A stretch of 64,000 nt of DNA from Mayamaea pseudoterrestris (GCA_027923505.1 BROI01000007.1:868001-932000); one strand, 5' to 3'. Shown: positions 30,432-43,311, counted from the first letter of the stretch. Notes: a model not told the origin generated them from the sequence alone. Numbers and translations: made by a program.

Positions 30432-33011
30432 CTAGGCAGCATTGACTCTGACTCGATAGAGGCAAGCATACTCCGCTCCCCAATTCGAGTCAATCGCAAG
30501 TGCAACTGACTGCAGCTCCGGGACTGGCCGCTCCCCAACCACTCGAGCTACTTCAAACTCTTGCCGAATTGCGCCAGTGATGGTATATTCAAACGTGCCC
30601 AACTCCCAAGGTTCACTACTCGCTGCATCGTCCTCAAAGCCAAGTAAACGAAAGGAACGAATCGCAGTATTGACGCGATCAGTCACTTCCTTCGGTGGGT
30701 GCTCGATTGAAACCGAATACACTGTGGTAGGCTTTGCAAGCTTGAACGAGAGGACTCCGTACTCGCTTGCTACTCCAGCATGCTGCTGGAACGACCAACA
30801 CTGGCCAAGAGCTGCAAAAGGAACGACAGGAGTCAACGCCATTTCAGGTCCATGTCCATAGAAACGTAAACCAAGGACGTCAGCCATTCGGTTCAAAAGG
30901 GGTAAGTCGTCTTTGAGCGAAAGTGTAGTCGCCCATTTTCCACTACGTATGACACTGGCCCCATTTAGAATTGACGCATAGTCAACCTTGCCCGTCTGAT
31001 CGGCTCGCTCCAACTCTAGTCGACTCCTGATCAACCCGGCAAACGTATCAATGGTCTGCTTTTCTGCCGGTTTGGGTACCATAGCCATTCCTTCGGAAAA
31101 CACTTGCGCCTCTTCCTCCAAGTTCTCCTGCACCCAACTGTGAATTTCTTTTGAAAATTCGTCCGACATGACTCCAACAACTGATGTATCTGCCTCCCTT
31201 CTCAACGTTTCCACCAAACTGTCAAACTGCTTCACGTCAAACTCGGGCAATATACTCTTGGTCTCGTTGCAGCTAATTGTCGTGTCTGGAACGACCCATG
31301 AGTCGATGAACGACACGTCGACCAAGAATTGGTCGACGCCATCTAACGAATTCAGCTGCTCTCTCAATGCATCCATCTCTTCCCTGCCTAACAAAAGATT
31401 GGGCTCGTTCAAGTTCTCTTGTAAAATTGAATGAGTCTTTGTGACACTTCCCGCGGCTTGTTGGAAACGCGTCTGCCGCTGAGCGACCACCTCATTTAAA
31501 ACGCGGTTTAGTTCATTCGTTCTGCCAGCCAACGTCAAAAGCTCCTCCTTGGCGGCTTCAACATTTTTCTGCAACGAAACGATTGCTTCAAGCTTACTGA
31601 CAGTCTGCTGAGCATGAATGGGATCGAACTGCATGGGCGACATCCACGCCGCAACCGCCTGGCACTGCGTCAAGGCTGCGTCGGACAGGCCAATCATGGA
31701 CGAATAAATGGGCGGAAACGCAAAGCTTGCACTCGCGGCCGCCACCAAGAGCCACAGAGCCAGCCAAAAAGGAACATAGTGTGGCGCGCGTCGGTACCAC
31801 GTCTCCTTGGAAACAAGTTGTTGCTGCTGCTGCAAATTGTCACCAGCTTGCCGCGCCTCCGCTGGCATCGAGGTCGTGTCAACAACGCTCTCCGTCTCCA
31901 TGACATCGGTAAAGCTGGTAAAGGTTGTTTGAAGGTCAATGTTTCTCGAATTCGTCCTCGTATGTCGGGCTCGAAAGGCGACTGCCCTCGACTCTTGCTG
32001 CACCACCAAATGTGAATTCATCGAGGCGGCAGCAGCGCCGCCTGTATCATTCAATCCCAACAAAACATCCAAACCAGAAGCGCGTGCAGCTGGTTTGCGC
32101 GCCAGTGGATGATCATTGGCTCCATTGTCGTTATTATTATTATCCGTCTCCATGACATCGGCAAAGCTAGTAAAGGTTGTATCCAAGTCAATGTTTCTGG
32201 AATTGGTGCGCGAGTGTTTGGCTCGAAAGGCAATCGCATGCTGAATGGCCAAGGGTGGATCCGACGCGGCCACGCCATGCTCATGATTGTGCTGCGCCAA
32301 CAAATTGTCCAAACCAGCGGCTCGCGCATGGCGGGGTTGCGAGACTGGAATGTTAATGGTTGCGGAGCCTTGCTCGCTTGCGCCGCCGCCTCCGTAGTTT
32401 AGTTGCAGACTTGGTCCTCGTGGCATTTCATTGTTACTTGTCATGCCCAGAGTCGATTCATCATTCTGATATGACCGAATCGGGACCGTCCCCTTGCTGG
32501 CCTTTCCTGGCGTCTGATTGACTGGCAGACGAATGTTATCAACGGCAACGGGAACCGATCGAGCTGGAGGCTCGGCGTTCTGCACGTGAATCGTCGCACC
32601 TTCCGCCGCCATGGCATCGGGCATTCCAAAGTTTCTGTCCTCGTGAAAATGAACGTGGTTTGTCTCGAAGTTAATGACGGCTGGCAATTTGGAATCCTGC
32701 TCCTCCTCCTCGTGCTCTTCAGTAATTGTATCAATCGCAGTATCAATCGCGGCAGCAGCAGCAGCTCCCTTTTTGGCGCGCGAGCGCTTGGGCGTGCGAC
32801 TACCTCTAGAGCCTTGCGAGGACGCGACACTATCATCATCCGTCTTGCGCTTGCGCGTTGATCGCCTTGCGGGAGGTTGCTTGTCTTCCTCCTCCTGGAG
32901 GACGCTAACATCGTCGCCCGCTGACTTGTTGCGGGCGGAGATGCGCCGGCTCTTGCGCGTCGGAGTGTCAACGCTCAATTGATCCGTATCGTCGTCCATT
33001 GGAGGAGCCAT
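30432..33011 (-). CDS. SUN-domain inner nuclear membrane protein
   Basis: 859 aa, one exon. SUN proteins sit in the inner nuclear membrane, bind chromatin or lamina inside and KASH proteins in the perinuclear space to form LINC bridges. Seen here: a basic, Ser/Arg-rich nuclear N-terminus (TRKSRRISARNKS, STRKRKTDDD, TPKRSRAKKG); two copies of an 84-residue-period module (about residues 225-290 and 309-374) each ending NSRNIDL-TTFTSF-DVMET; a membrane helix near residue 413 (FWLALWLLVAAASASFAF); about 250 residues of coiled-coil character; and a C-terminal SUN domain (LNGASVIRSGKWATT, FAALGQCWSFQQ, GVLSFKLAKPTTVYSVSIEH, NWGAEYACLYRVRV). It is complete. The repeated module is not a family I know. 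Confidence 0.92.
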   Translation of the reverse strand: MAPPMDDDTDQLSVDTPTRKSRRISARNKSAGDDVSVLQEEEDKQPPARRSTRKRKTDDDSVASSQGSRGSRTPKRSRAKKGAAAAAAIDTAIDTITEEHEEEEQDSKLPAVINFETNHVHFHEDRNFGMPDAMAAEGATIHVQNAEPPARSVPVAVDNIRLPVNQTPGKASKGTVPIRSYQNDESTLGMTSNNEMPRGPSLQLNYGGGGASEQGSATINIPVSQPRHARAAGLDNLLAQHNHEHGVAASDPPLAIQHAIAFRAKHSRTNSRNIDLDTTFTSFADVMETDNNNNDNGANDHPLARKPAARASGLDVLLGLNDTGGAAAASMNSHLVVQQESRAVAFRARHTRTNSRNIDLQTTFTSFTDVMETESVVDTTSMPAEARQAGDNLQQQQQLVSKETWYRRAPHYVPFWLALWLLVAAASASFAFPPIYSSMIGLSDAALTQCQAVAAWMSPMQFDPIHAQQTVSKLEAIVSLQKNVEAAKEELLTLAGRTNELNRVLNEVVAQRQTRFQQAAGSVTKTHSILQENLNEPNLLLGREEMDALREQLNSLDGVDQFLVDVSFIDSWVVPDTTISCNETKSILPEFDVKQFDSLVETLRREADTSVVGVMSDEFSKEIHSWVQENLEEEAQVFSEGMAMVPKPAEKQTIDTFAGLIRSRLELERADQTGKVDYASILNGASVIRSGKWATTLSLKDDLPLLNRMADVLGLRFYGHGPEMALTPVVPFAALGQCWSFQQHAGVASEYGVLSFKLAKPTTVYSVSIEHPPKEVTDRVNTAIRSFRLLGFEDDAASSEPWELGTFEYTITGAIRQEFEVARVVGERPVPELQSVALAIDSNWGAEYACLYRVRVNAA

Positions 33012-33487
33012 GGCGAAAATAAAAAAAGATTACTATCTTGCAACTAAATAGTAGAGTTTACAGATACAAAAAATAGAACAAGCAAATCGCGAGTTGGATC
33101 AACGAATCCTCATGGCGCGGCGTGGCAAGTATGGCAGACGCACGTGAGAATTGTGTGTCACTACGACATGTAGCGGTACTCACTTTCAACCCGGAAGCGG
33201 AGAGCCTGTCGGCACCTTGATTACCAAACGGTCCCGCGTGAGTCGGGCATAACAAGCTCAAAGATACCTTTTGGCAGCGTGGGAGGAGCGATCAGCAAGA
33301 GCCGTGTGCTCCTCGCGGAAATGGTTGCCGCACTCGCCCATTGGCCAAGCAAGCTCTAGCCTGGACACTCGGTGAGATTATTTTCGACCGATAGCTCGTC
33401 TTGATTTCTTCGTTCCGTACCTTGACACGTAGTAAAACAGCGACGCATATTAGATTTGGTGAATCGCTTCACGAGGCAACAATCAAC
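33012..33487. other. divergent intergenic region
   Basis: 476 bp between the start codons of the SUN gene and the secreted-protein gene; both promoters must lie here. Near-copies of the motif cggtactcac are present at about 33175. No gene seen. Confidence 0.5.
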
Positions 33488-36400
33488 ATGAAGGTGCCAG
33501 CTGCCGCTCCCTCGGCATTGCTGCTGCTGCTATTGACAAGAGGCAGTGACGCCAAGCTTGCAGATCGATCGCGCGTCGTTCAGCGTCGACTGGAAACGGG
33601 GCAAATTACTCGATTCTCCGACAATGGCAAGGCTATCGAAGGTCCAAGCTATCGATCAAGTTTCTACGAGGAGATTGAACCAGTGATGGCGCAGCAGCGG
33701 TCCAATCAGGCAAGGCCAGCAGCGGTTGCCAAGGAGGCTCCCTGGAAAATGCAGCAGCAGGAAGAGTACAATGGCATTGACACTGATCACCGAAGACTCT
33801 CGAGTCAATTGTCTGGTTGCTGCTACGACTATCAGAGCTACAGTGCATCTGATCTGTGCTACATTTACGGCAATGATTGCGAATCTGGCTCAACGCCTTC
33901 GCATGACTCTGGTGACGATGATTGCTCGCAGGATGGTCTTTCGTTTATTGGAATTAGCTTTAGCGTCAATACAGCGAGTGGAAATCCATATAGCTATCAG
34001 CTGTGTGACCAGTTTCCCATGGAGAATATCATTGATCGTGACTACAAGTACGTCATGAGCATGGACGAGGATGGATGGCTTGTTGGCGGCGGGTACAAGA
34101 CATTTGATTACTCTGGAAAAATGCCGTAAGTCGCTTTGGAGCCATTGTAAAGGAGTTTTGCCTTGCCGGAGGCTAGCGCTGACCTCTTTCATTCCTTTCA
34201 TTGCAGGTACATTGACTCGTCGCATACGGAATTGCTTCGCATTGGAAACATGGACCCTGACAAGGGAGGAACTTCAATTGACGCCGTGTACAGTGCTATG
34301 AGTAATATTGACTTTGCTCCTTTTTCCATCTTTCCCGAATATTTAAAGGGAGGCGGCAAGCATCATTCAAACGATGACAGTAGCAGCGGCGTTCCGGCGT
34401 CGGACATTACTTTGATTGTGTCTGTCGTTGAGACTTACGACGATGATTCGTCGTATTCCGTTTACGACAAGTTTGTCAATAGCATTTTCAACGCCATGTA
34501 CAATGCCGGAGGCGGTCCATGCATGGACGATCACGATACGGATCCTCATGTGTCCATGGCGCGCGGCGTCAAGTTTTGGAGCTCCTACCATCACTCGCAA
34601 TACACGTATGCTGCCAACCTAGAGGTTGCCGTCTGGCAAGCCATGTATCCAAAGGGTGTTCCGATTGGTTCGGCTGGCTATGCGGCCTTTCCGCCCGGTC
34701 GCGGAGGAACAAAGCAAAAGGTTGGCTACGGCAATTTGTACTTTTTCTTTGACCGAGCAAACATTACCAAGGCTTTTGCTCCGTATCGGTCATTGACCAG
34801 CTCGGAGGAATATTATGCGACGCTTTACTCGTCAACCGACACTAGCTCCTATTACTCGTCAACGACGTCAATTTCCTTCAACTATGCCGGCTCTGGCGAC
34901 AATAACAATAATAACTGGGAGTGGAACCCTTACTCGTGGAACCAAAAGTCGGCCAAGCACGACATGACGGACGGATGGGAGCTACCTCCCAATTGTTTGC
35001 AGGAAGGCGAAACCTTTTTTGGCATTCCGCTGTCGCAGACAAGTAGCTCCAAACTGCAAAGTTCAACAACGTTTCAAGAGCAATTTGATTTCGAGTATTT
35101 GGTTGACCGCAATGGAACATATATCCAGTCGTTTGGAACGAATCATGGCTGGTTGATCGGAGAGGAACTTGACAATGCGATTGGAGCAATTGTCGACAAG
35201 GACACTGCCCATATTCCGCTCTTTTATGTTGGAACGACAAATCCGGACATGGTACGTTTTATAGTGGATAGCGAAGCAACGAGAAAGTGAGCCGCAATTT
35301 CATATTCTCACGTTCGTCTATTATTTCAGGGGGGCATGTCGCTAGCAAACATTATCAAAGTTGCGAAGAAGCTGGACTTTGGTACGCTGTACATTAAGCC
35401 TGCATTCGTGTTTGTTGACAGCGACGGTCACGTGAAGCTGCAGTTTGAGGTCGATTCTACTTCGGCACTGGCGTATCTATACGACAATTTATGCAAAGAG
35501 CTTGGCATTACCTGGAACTACGACTCACCTTATAATGATGTTGGTGTATATACGAACTGCGCCATGCACGCGGCTGGTGATCGTGCCAAGTATGGTTGCG
35601 GCCCGGATGGAACAGGCAGCGGAGGATTTTGCCCGCAAATGACGCTTGCCTACTCACCACGTTTCTCCAGTGAAGACAATGCAGCTGCCTACCTAAGTCG
35701 ATGCAACAGCTATGTTGATTACTGGCGCTCATTGTATCCGTCTGGAGTTGCTGTAGGTTCGAGCAAGTTTTGTCCGCAAGGTGGATGTTTGGGACTCTTT
35801 TTAAATCGGTTCGATCTGTATGAGGTTTTCAAACCTGACCTTGCGGGAGCGTGGGTGGAATACAATGGTGCTTCAATGCCTCCAACCTACTCTCCCGCTC
35901 CAACTTGGAAGGGAGGATGTGATGATCCGCACAATTTCTTCCTCGACAAATGTGTGCGAAAGCGTTACAAGCCCAAGCCTTCAGCTGTTGCGTGGGACGC
36001 ACTTGGTACTGTCGGCCAGATCTCTGTCATGCTCGTTATATTCATGGCAGTAACGCTGTCTGTTTCAATATTTTTGGCACGCGCTCGCAAAAAGAGAAAG
36101 CGGGGCGAAAGCTATCTTGGTTTCTTCTTCCGTGACCTTACTCGTAAACGCAAGAAGAAGCGTAGAAAGGGCGTCGATGGCTTGGAGGAAAGCATGCTTC
36201 CCGAGTCCTCAAGCCGACGGTCAAAGTCTAGCGGACGTCGGTCGACGCGCTCTACATCGGGTCGGTCAAAGAGTGCCAGCAAGCGAAGCAAGTCTGCTTC
36301 TCGACCCGGCAGTCGATCTCGTTCAAGATCGAGCTCGATGCAGCCAGTTTCAGTACAGCCGCCATCGCGATCGAAAGATCGCCATCGCTCATCTGGCGCT

Positions 36401-36502
36401 TCTGTTGCATCTGCTACATCACAAAGAAGTGGAGTATTTGACCTTACTGTGTCTCAACCTCAACCGGACGGTGGTAAAGACAATCGACAACAGCTGGTGT
36501 GA
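33488..36502 (+). CDS. type I membrane protein with duplicated Cys-containing ectodomain and SR-rich tail
   Basis: Exons 33488-34125, 34207-35251 and 35330-36502; introns of 81 bp (phase 2) and 78 bp (phase 0). Product 951 aa. The start at 33488 gives a signal peptide (MKVPAAAPSALLLLLLTRGS). The ectodomain is Ser/Tyr/Asp-rich with Cys pairs (GCCYDYQSYSASDLCYIYGN). Two segments resemble each other: one with FVNSIFNAMYNAGGGPC...AVWQAMYPKGVPIGS and LYFFFDRANITKAF, another with YLYDNLCKELGITW...YWRSLYPSGVAVGS and LGLFLNRFDLYEVF, so the ectodomain is an internal duplication of about 170-230 residues. A membrane helix (ISVMLVIFMAVTLSVSIFLA) is followed by a very basic tail (RARKKRKRGE, RKRKKKRRKG) and an SR-rich end (SGRRSTRSTSGRSKSASKR). 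No family recognised; probably lineage-specific. Confidence 0.8.
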
Positions 36503-36690
36503 TCCAGTCGTTGTATCGAGTCACCTCACGCCACCTACCACATTTAGTGTGTTTTCGCTTAATATAAATGCTTGCAAATTCGTGTAACTATTTCCAATCT
36601 ATATGTGTCATGTATAAGTCTAAAGTATGTAGTTGAGGCTGCTGGCTATGCAGATCGCCATGCTCGAGCGTCACATCGACGCACATGTTC

Positions 36691-38355
36691 TTATGCCAGA
36701 AAATGCTCCTTGATGTAGTCGAAGACTCCCAGCTTTTCGGCCCCTTGCTCTAGCACCAGTGTCGCTGCAATTTTATACATGGAGCCCAACGCCAGCTTAC
36801 CAAACGGCACCATGGGCTTGGCCACGAGAGGCTTAGCTTCCTCACCATACCGTTCGCTCCATACCATAATCGGCGGGAGGAACAGGAACAGAACCGAGAC
36901 ACCAAACGCACCGCCATATTCGAGTGCGCTGTAGAAAATGTCTGGATTTGCCATGGACAATAAAAGCGGTGGTCCAAAGACGAGAGCATATAGCGGCGCC
37001 TTGAGTTTGCTATTTTCACCATTCTCTTCAATAGTTTCTGGAGAAACCTTGAAAACATCGGTCCACGCATCCAGCAAACCATGCGTAAAGCCAATCACAC
37101 TGGTCACGAGAGCCAGCGACGAAAAGGTAGCAACGAGAGGGCCCAATACTTGTCCGCCGGAAGCCTGCTGGAGAAGGGCGACTGGATCCATTCCTCCGAG
37201 ATCGGCACCAGCAACGTTACCCAAAACGATAGCGTTCCAGGCCAAGAACATTAACAGTGGCGCCGTCGTTCCAGCAATAATCGCTTGCATCACCTTGGTG
37301 CGATCGCCTTCCAGCTGATTCACGACGGTAGGCACCACGTTTTGGTAAACGAGCGCCAGAAACAAAATGGGAAGGCAGTTTACCACTTGCGACGGATGCT
37401 GATTGACTGGATCAATGAGTGTGCCAAAGTCTGCCGTCTGCGCTCCAATCGTTAAAATGCCCAGAAAGGCAGCTCCGACGCCGGCTACCAGCACATTGTT
37501 CACTTTTTGCATAGCGTCAGGCCGCGTGGCGTACAGCGAGAGTCCACAGACGGTTGCAAACACTGCTTGCCCAAGTCCAGGCACTGCCTCTAATACACTG
37601 CCACCGACTCCAACACTTTGCAGTAAGCCATCAACATTGACTCCACCTTGCGCAAAGTAGGCAATCATGACGGCGTAGTGCAGAAAAAAGTAGGCGCCAC
37701 TACCCAGCGCACTCAGCGGTGCGTTCAACGAAGACTTGTACAGTTGCAGCAGTCCCGTTCCCGTTTTACCCGTCGTTCCCATTTGGTTCATGATCAGTTC
37801 CGCAATGAGCAAGCCACTCATGGTCATGTACACGTAGGCGGAAATCATGGCAAAGGAACTTGGCAAGAATCCAGCGGCAGCCGTGGCTTGCGGCAGCGCC
37901 AGTACGCCGGCGCCAATGGTGGTGCCGCAAATGAGCGCCGCCGCACCCAGCACAGATCCAGATACGTGTTGGGCTTGACCAGTGATTTCGTCGTAGGTGA
38001 GACTGGAGAATAGTCGAGGTACTTTGCCGGAACTGTACTCGGGTATCAAGTGGAAGCGATCGTCGGAAACCTTGCCGACGGCTCGCTCCAACATGCTGGA
38101 GATTGTGTGTTCGGGCGCTGCGGCGGAAGCCGCATCTACAACAAGGAATGACTCGTTGGATACTATCGTTGTTGGTGATATTGAATTTTCCAAGGACGCA
38201 ACATTTTCTGGAGCAGCAGTCGTTGGAGTTGTCGTAGATATAAAGAATGGAAGAGTCTTCCGCCTTATTGTTTGTGACGAAGACGTTCGGCGAGTCGTTG
38301 TAGAAAATGCACTCGTCTCGGACGTCAAAAGGAGGAGAAGAATAGCTAGCGTCAT
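36691..38355 (-). CDS. plastid-type Trp/Tyr permease (HAAAP family)
   Basis: 554 aa from the ATG at 38355. That start yields a signal peptide MTLAILLLLLTSETSA followed by FSTTTRR, an ASAFAP-type site with a Ser/Thr/Arg-rich transit region, so plastid envelope targeting is inferred; a longer in-frame start exists at 38514. The transporter part begins at about residue 135 with ALICGTTIGAGVLALPQATA, the helix-1 signature of the tryptophan/tyrosine permease family, and continues through about eleven hydrophobic helices (e.g. SGLLIAELIMNQMG, YQNVVPTVVNQLEG, SLALVTSVIGFTHGLLDAW). Bacterial members import aromatic amino acids by proton symport; land plants have a plastid relative. Substrate here is not proven. 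Its 3' end is 188 bp from the convergent secreted-protein gene. Confidence 0.88.
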   Translation of the reverse strand: MTLAILLLLLTSETSAFSTTTRRTSSSQTIRRKTLPFFISTTTPTTAAPENVASLENSISPTTIVSNESFLVVDAASAAAPEHTISSMLERAVGKVSDDRFHLIPEYSSGKVPRLFSSLTYDEITGQAQHVSGSVLGAAALICGTTIGAGVLALPQATAAAGFLPSSFAMISAYVYMTMSGLLIAELIMNQMGTTGKTGTGLLQLYKSSLNAPLSALGSGAYFFLHYAVMIAYFAQGGVNVDGLLQSVGVGGSVLEAVPGLGQAVFATVCGLSLYATRPDAMQKVNNVLVAGVGAAFLGILTIGAQTADFGTLIDPVNQHPSQVVNCLPILFLALVYQNVVPTVVNQLEGDRTKVMQAIIAGTTAPLLMFLAWNAIVLGNVAGADLGGMDPVALLQQASGGQVLGPLVATFSSLALVTSVIGFTHGLLDAWTDVFKVSPETIEENGENSKLKAPLYALVFGPPLLLSMANPDIFYSALEYGGAFGVSVLFLFLPPIMVWSERYGEEAKPLVAKPMVPFGKLALGSMYKIAATLVLEQGAEKLGVFDYIKEHFLA

Positions 38356-38737
38356 GGTAGACTCTGTCCTTGTAATCATCCTATTCGTAGTAATCGTGCA
38401 CTTGTGTGTGATTGATTCTATGAATCTACTGCAAGCCATTAACGCATCATCAAGATGGTTTTCGTCCTTCCACATCATCCTCCAGCGTCGCGGATGATTC
38501 ATCGGCAACGTCATCGGACCCAGCTGTCGCTGCGGTTATGAAAAGATCGTTATGGCTCAAGTTGAACTGTGACTGAACATGTTTCAAAACTTGAGGGGCT
38601 TAACAAGACGTGGCTTCACCGCGACCAAAATTCGCTCGATCTGGCGTGGCGTGCTGGCACAAACCGCAGGAATCAGCAACCACACACACAAAAGCAATCC
38701 AACGCTATTCTCGTCACAATCCAAATAGATCTTCACC
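38356..38737. other. divergent intergenic region
   Basis: 382 bp between the permease start and the DUF6824 gene start; probably promoters for both. It also contains the upstream in-frame ATGs of the permease, so part may be 5' leader. Nothing else seen. Confidence 0.45.
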
Positions 38738-39373
38738 ATGAACATGCAGACTCCTTACTTCGCTACACCATGCACTATTCCACTCACTGCACGCTCGCAC
38801 AACGTGACACCTCCTCCCCCGGAAGGCTTTTCACGTGTCGATGTCCTCTGCGGCCGCCAAAGCTTTGTGCTGCGCCATGAGGGCAACCGCAACTACTCCA
38901 GAATTGTCCAAAGCTATTCCACCCAATACAAGGAATGCATCAACAAGAGAAGCAAAGCCAAGATTACATCTCTCGTCATTGAGCAGATTCAACTGCAGGG
39001 AGGTCGCTTCCTCAAGCTGGAGCAAAACGTTTGGACGGAGCTGGACCAGCAATCGACGTTGGAAAAGGTGCAGCATGCGCTCCGGTCCACCAAGCCAAAG
39101 ACGTCGCCGGGCCGCGCCAAGCCGTCCCGCGGCACGGCGCGGTCCGTCATTGTGGAAACGTCGCAGGAGGAGGACGAGTTCTTCAAAACGATTCTGGCCA
39201 AGCAACAATGCTTGTATGAGGAGTTACTCAGTGGCAGTACCAGTAGTAGCCAAACATCAGTATCAACAACAACAACGATGGATACAACTACTGCCTTGGC
39301 GCAGCAGCAGTGTGACTTTGAGTCGCTGCTTCCAGATTTGACGCACAGCCAGCAGCCCATTCGAGTGAGTTAG
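38738..39373 (+). CDS. DUF6824-domain protein
   Basis: 211 aa, single exon. Residues about 25-115 follow the DUF6824 pattern common in diatoms: PPPEGFSRVDVLCGRQ, VLRHEGNRNYSRIVQSYSTQY, the basic KRSKAKITSLVIEQIQLQGG, RFLKLEQNVWTELDQQ and KVQHALRS. The rest is Ser/Thr/Gln-rich and likely disordered, with two short related motifs, EEDEFFKTILAKQQCLYEELL and QQQCDFESLLPDL. The domain has no assigned biochemical function; its basic helix-rich character suggests nucleic-acid or protein binding in the nucleus, which is inference. Confidence 0.8.
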   Translation: MNMQTPYFATPCTIPLTARSHNVTPPPPEGFSRVDVLCGRQSFVLRHEGNRNYSRIVQSYSTQYKECINKRSKAKITSLVIEQIQLQGGRFLKLEQNVWTELDQQSTLEKVQHALRSTKPKTSPGRAKPSRGTARSVIVETSQEEDEFFKTILAKQQCLYEELLSGSTSSSQTSVSTTTTMDTTTALAQQQCDFESLLPDLTHSQQPIRVS

Positions 39374-39801
39374 GCGCGCATGATATGGTCCGACACTTGC
39401 ATTTCTGTATAAACATACATTTTAACTGGTAACTTTACAACCATCATGTTACTTTTCTATTTTCCTGGTGTCACACAAGACAACACATCTAAAGTAGTTT
39501 ATTGGATTTAGTCTTTCGCTTCAAAACAAGTGGATAGGCCAGCGCTGGCTGGCTAATGGGCGCTTAACAGTCGCTTCGGCAATACTGTAGATAAAATTAG
39601 TAGCAGCTCTTAAAAGAGACCAAGGCTTAAAAGTGTCGATACAGACGACGCGATTATCTATGGTACGCTGCACATCATGGTGCGGAGCGTATTCAATGTC
39701 GATGAACTCTTAGCGCGACAACGTTTCCGTGCATGGAATATAATGGGGAAATTCAACAAACCAGCGCCTAAAAGCACGCATTTTTTAATTATATCTATTT
39801 A
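39374..39801. other. convergent intergenic region
   Basis: 428 bp between the stop codons of the DUF6824 and GCN5 genes. It should carry two 3' ends. No gene or repeat seen. Confidence 0.5.
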
Positions 39802-41816
<2,015 letters not shown>

Positions 41817-42021
41817 TGCTATCAAAGTGTCAACGCAAGTACACAGAGTAGTGGTACCAGGGAAGCTCGTAGATTTGATGCTGCTGCAAAAATCTTCATG
41901 GTCGAGAAAAATCCGCGCCGCGCCGCGATGCAAAACCGTTGCGACAGCAAGTGATGACGCTGCGATATCGCTTTCATGATGACAGGATTTTGACGAACGA
42001 CCGTTGCCTGCATGTTCGACC
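41817..42021. promoter_or_regulatory. bidirectional promoter interval, GCN5 and tail-anchored gene
   Basis: Only 205 bp separate the GCN5 ATG (41816, minus) from the ATG of the tail-anchored gene (42022, plus), so both promoters and 5' leaders must share it. No named motif recognised. Confidence 0.5.
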
Positions 42022-43311
42022 ATGGCGACTCCACCAAGCTTTAGCAGAATCCGATCAACGCCCCAGACTCTCACGTTGGGAGCTGGCGGTGATGATGATA
42101 AATTTGTGCAGCTGGAACCGCATGGAGAAATCAAAGAGTCAAACACCATATCGGTAAAATTCAACTCCACATCTGCATCATGGTGGTTGCGTCGGACCTT
42201 GAGAAATCAACAAGAAGATGTGCATAAAAAAGAAGATTGCGTCATTGACGTTGATGAGCAAAGCATAAGTAGTAGTCGGAGACGTAGAAAGAAAGCTCGC
42301 AGTTACATGCAGGTGGAATTGCAGGAGCAACGGCATCGAGACTTGGACCAATCCTTGCTTGGGCAGGAGGAGGTAGCAACTCCGGTTTATTTGTCAGCAA
42401 GCATGACATCTACGAATAACATGTTAGCAAATCTTGATTCGAATCATGATAATGCGCCATTGTCATTGGAGGAAAAGCTGCAGCAGAGTTGCTCCTTCTT
42501 CTACCAAAGCATGGACGCATCCAAACGCAATCAACGCCCATGTGCGCGCTTTCGCACTCTCCTTAACGACTCGCAGCAGTATCACCAAGAGTGCTTCTAT
42601 CGCGACGCCGTCGATGTACTTTCGCCGCCAGTGCTGACGCACTATCGAGCTACCTATCAGCGATTGAACCAGGAGTTGGAGCCGACGAGTAGTGAGCGCG
42701 CGAGTCCACGGAATCGGCCGGCATGCGATGCAGCAGACTACGACTTGCGATTGGACCATGCTGACCAGCACGAGAATGACGCTGCATTCAAGTTGGAAAG
42801 TCATCATCAATCATCATCGGCGTCCATGGTGTCAGATTCTGTCCAACGCTCGTCGCTCCTCTATCAACATTGTGGACGCATTCTGTTAAAGCTTCCACAG
42901 GATCACGTTCGACTCATTATGGATGCGGATCTTCCAGTTGGTACATTGTCTGTTTGTCAGTGGCGGAACGCGCAGGAAAAGGAGGATTACGACTGCAGCA
43001 GCGAGTACGATGCCGAACAAGCATTGCCAAGGCGATCCACCAAAGTAAACGCTGGATCAAATCAACCGCTACAACACGATCAGTCGCGCAAGCGCCGTCG
43101 ACCCTCGCTGCACTACATATTGACTGTACCAGACGATTTATACTGCAAGGTCGTAAACGACATGTCAAAAGCTACCAAGCGTTCGTTTTTCAATCTTGGT
43201 ATCTGCAACACGCACGACCACGACCATGCCGACGTGAGAATTGCCGTATTCATCATGATGATTGTCATGGTGATACTACTTGTTGTTGGTGCAGCCTTTG
43301 GGGATGGTTGA
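42022..43311 (+). CDS. tail-anchored protein of unknown function
   Basis: 429 aa, single exon, starting at the first ATG in frame. Mostly polar: a basic stretch SSSRRRRKKARSYMQV, then LSLEEKLQQSCSFFYQSMDA and RACFRTLLN-type sequence, a conserved-looking part (HCGRILLKLPQDHVRLIMDA and LHYILTVPDDLYCKVVNDM), and a single hydrophobic helix at the very end (VRIAVFIMMIVMVILLVVGA) with four residues after it. This is the layout of a C-tail-anchored ER or organelle-membrane protein. Seen: topology and polarity. Not seen: any catalytic or named domain. Confidence 0.7.
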   Translation: MATPPSFSRIRSTPQTLTLGAGGDDDKFVQLEPHGEIKESNTISVKFNSTSASWWLRRTLRNQQEDVHKKEDCVIDVDEQSISSSRRRRKKARSYMQVELQEQRHRDLDQSLLGQEEVATPVYLSASMTSTNNMLANLDSNHDNAPLSLEEKLQQSCSFFYQSMDASKRNQRPCARFRTLLNDSQQYHQECFYRDAVDVLSPPVLTHYRATYQRLNQELEPTSSERASPRNRPACDAADYDLRLDHADQHENDAAFKLESHHQSSSASMVSDSVQRSSLLYQHCGRILLKLPQDHVRLIMDADLPVGTLSVCQWRNAQEKEDYDCSSEYDAEQALPRRSTKVNAGSNQPLQHDQSRKRRRPSLHYILTVPDDLYCKVVNDMSKATKRSFFNLGICNTHDHDHADVRIAVFIMMIVMVILLVVGAAFGDG

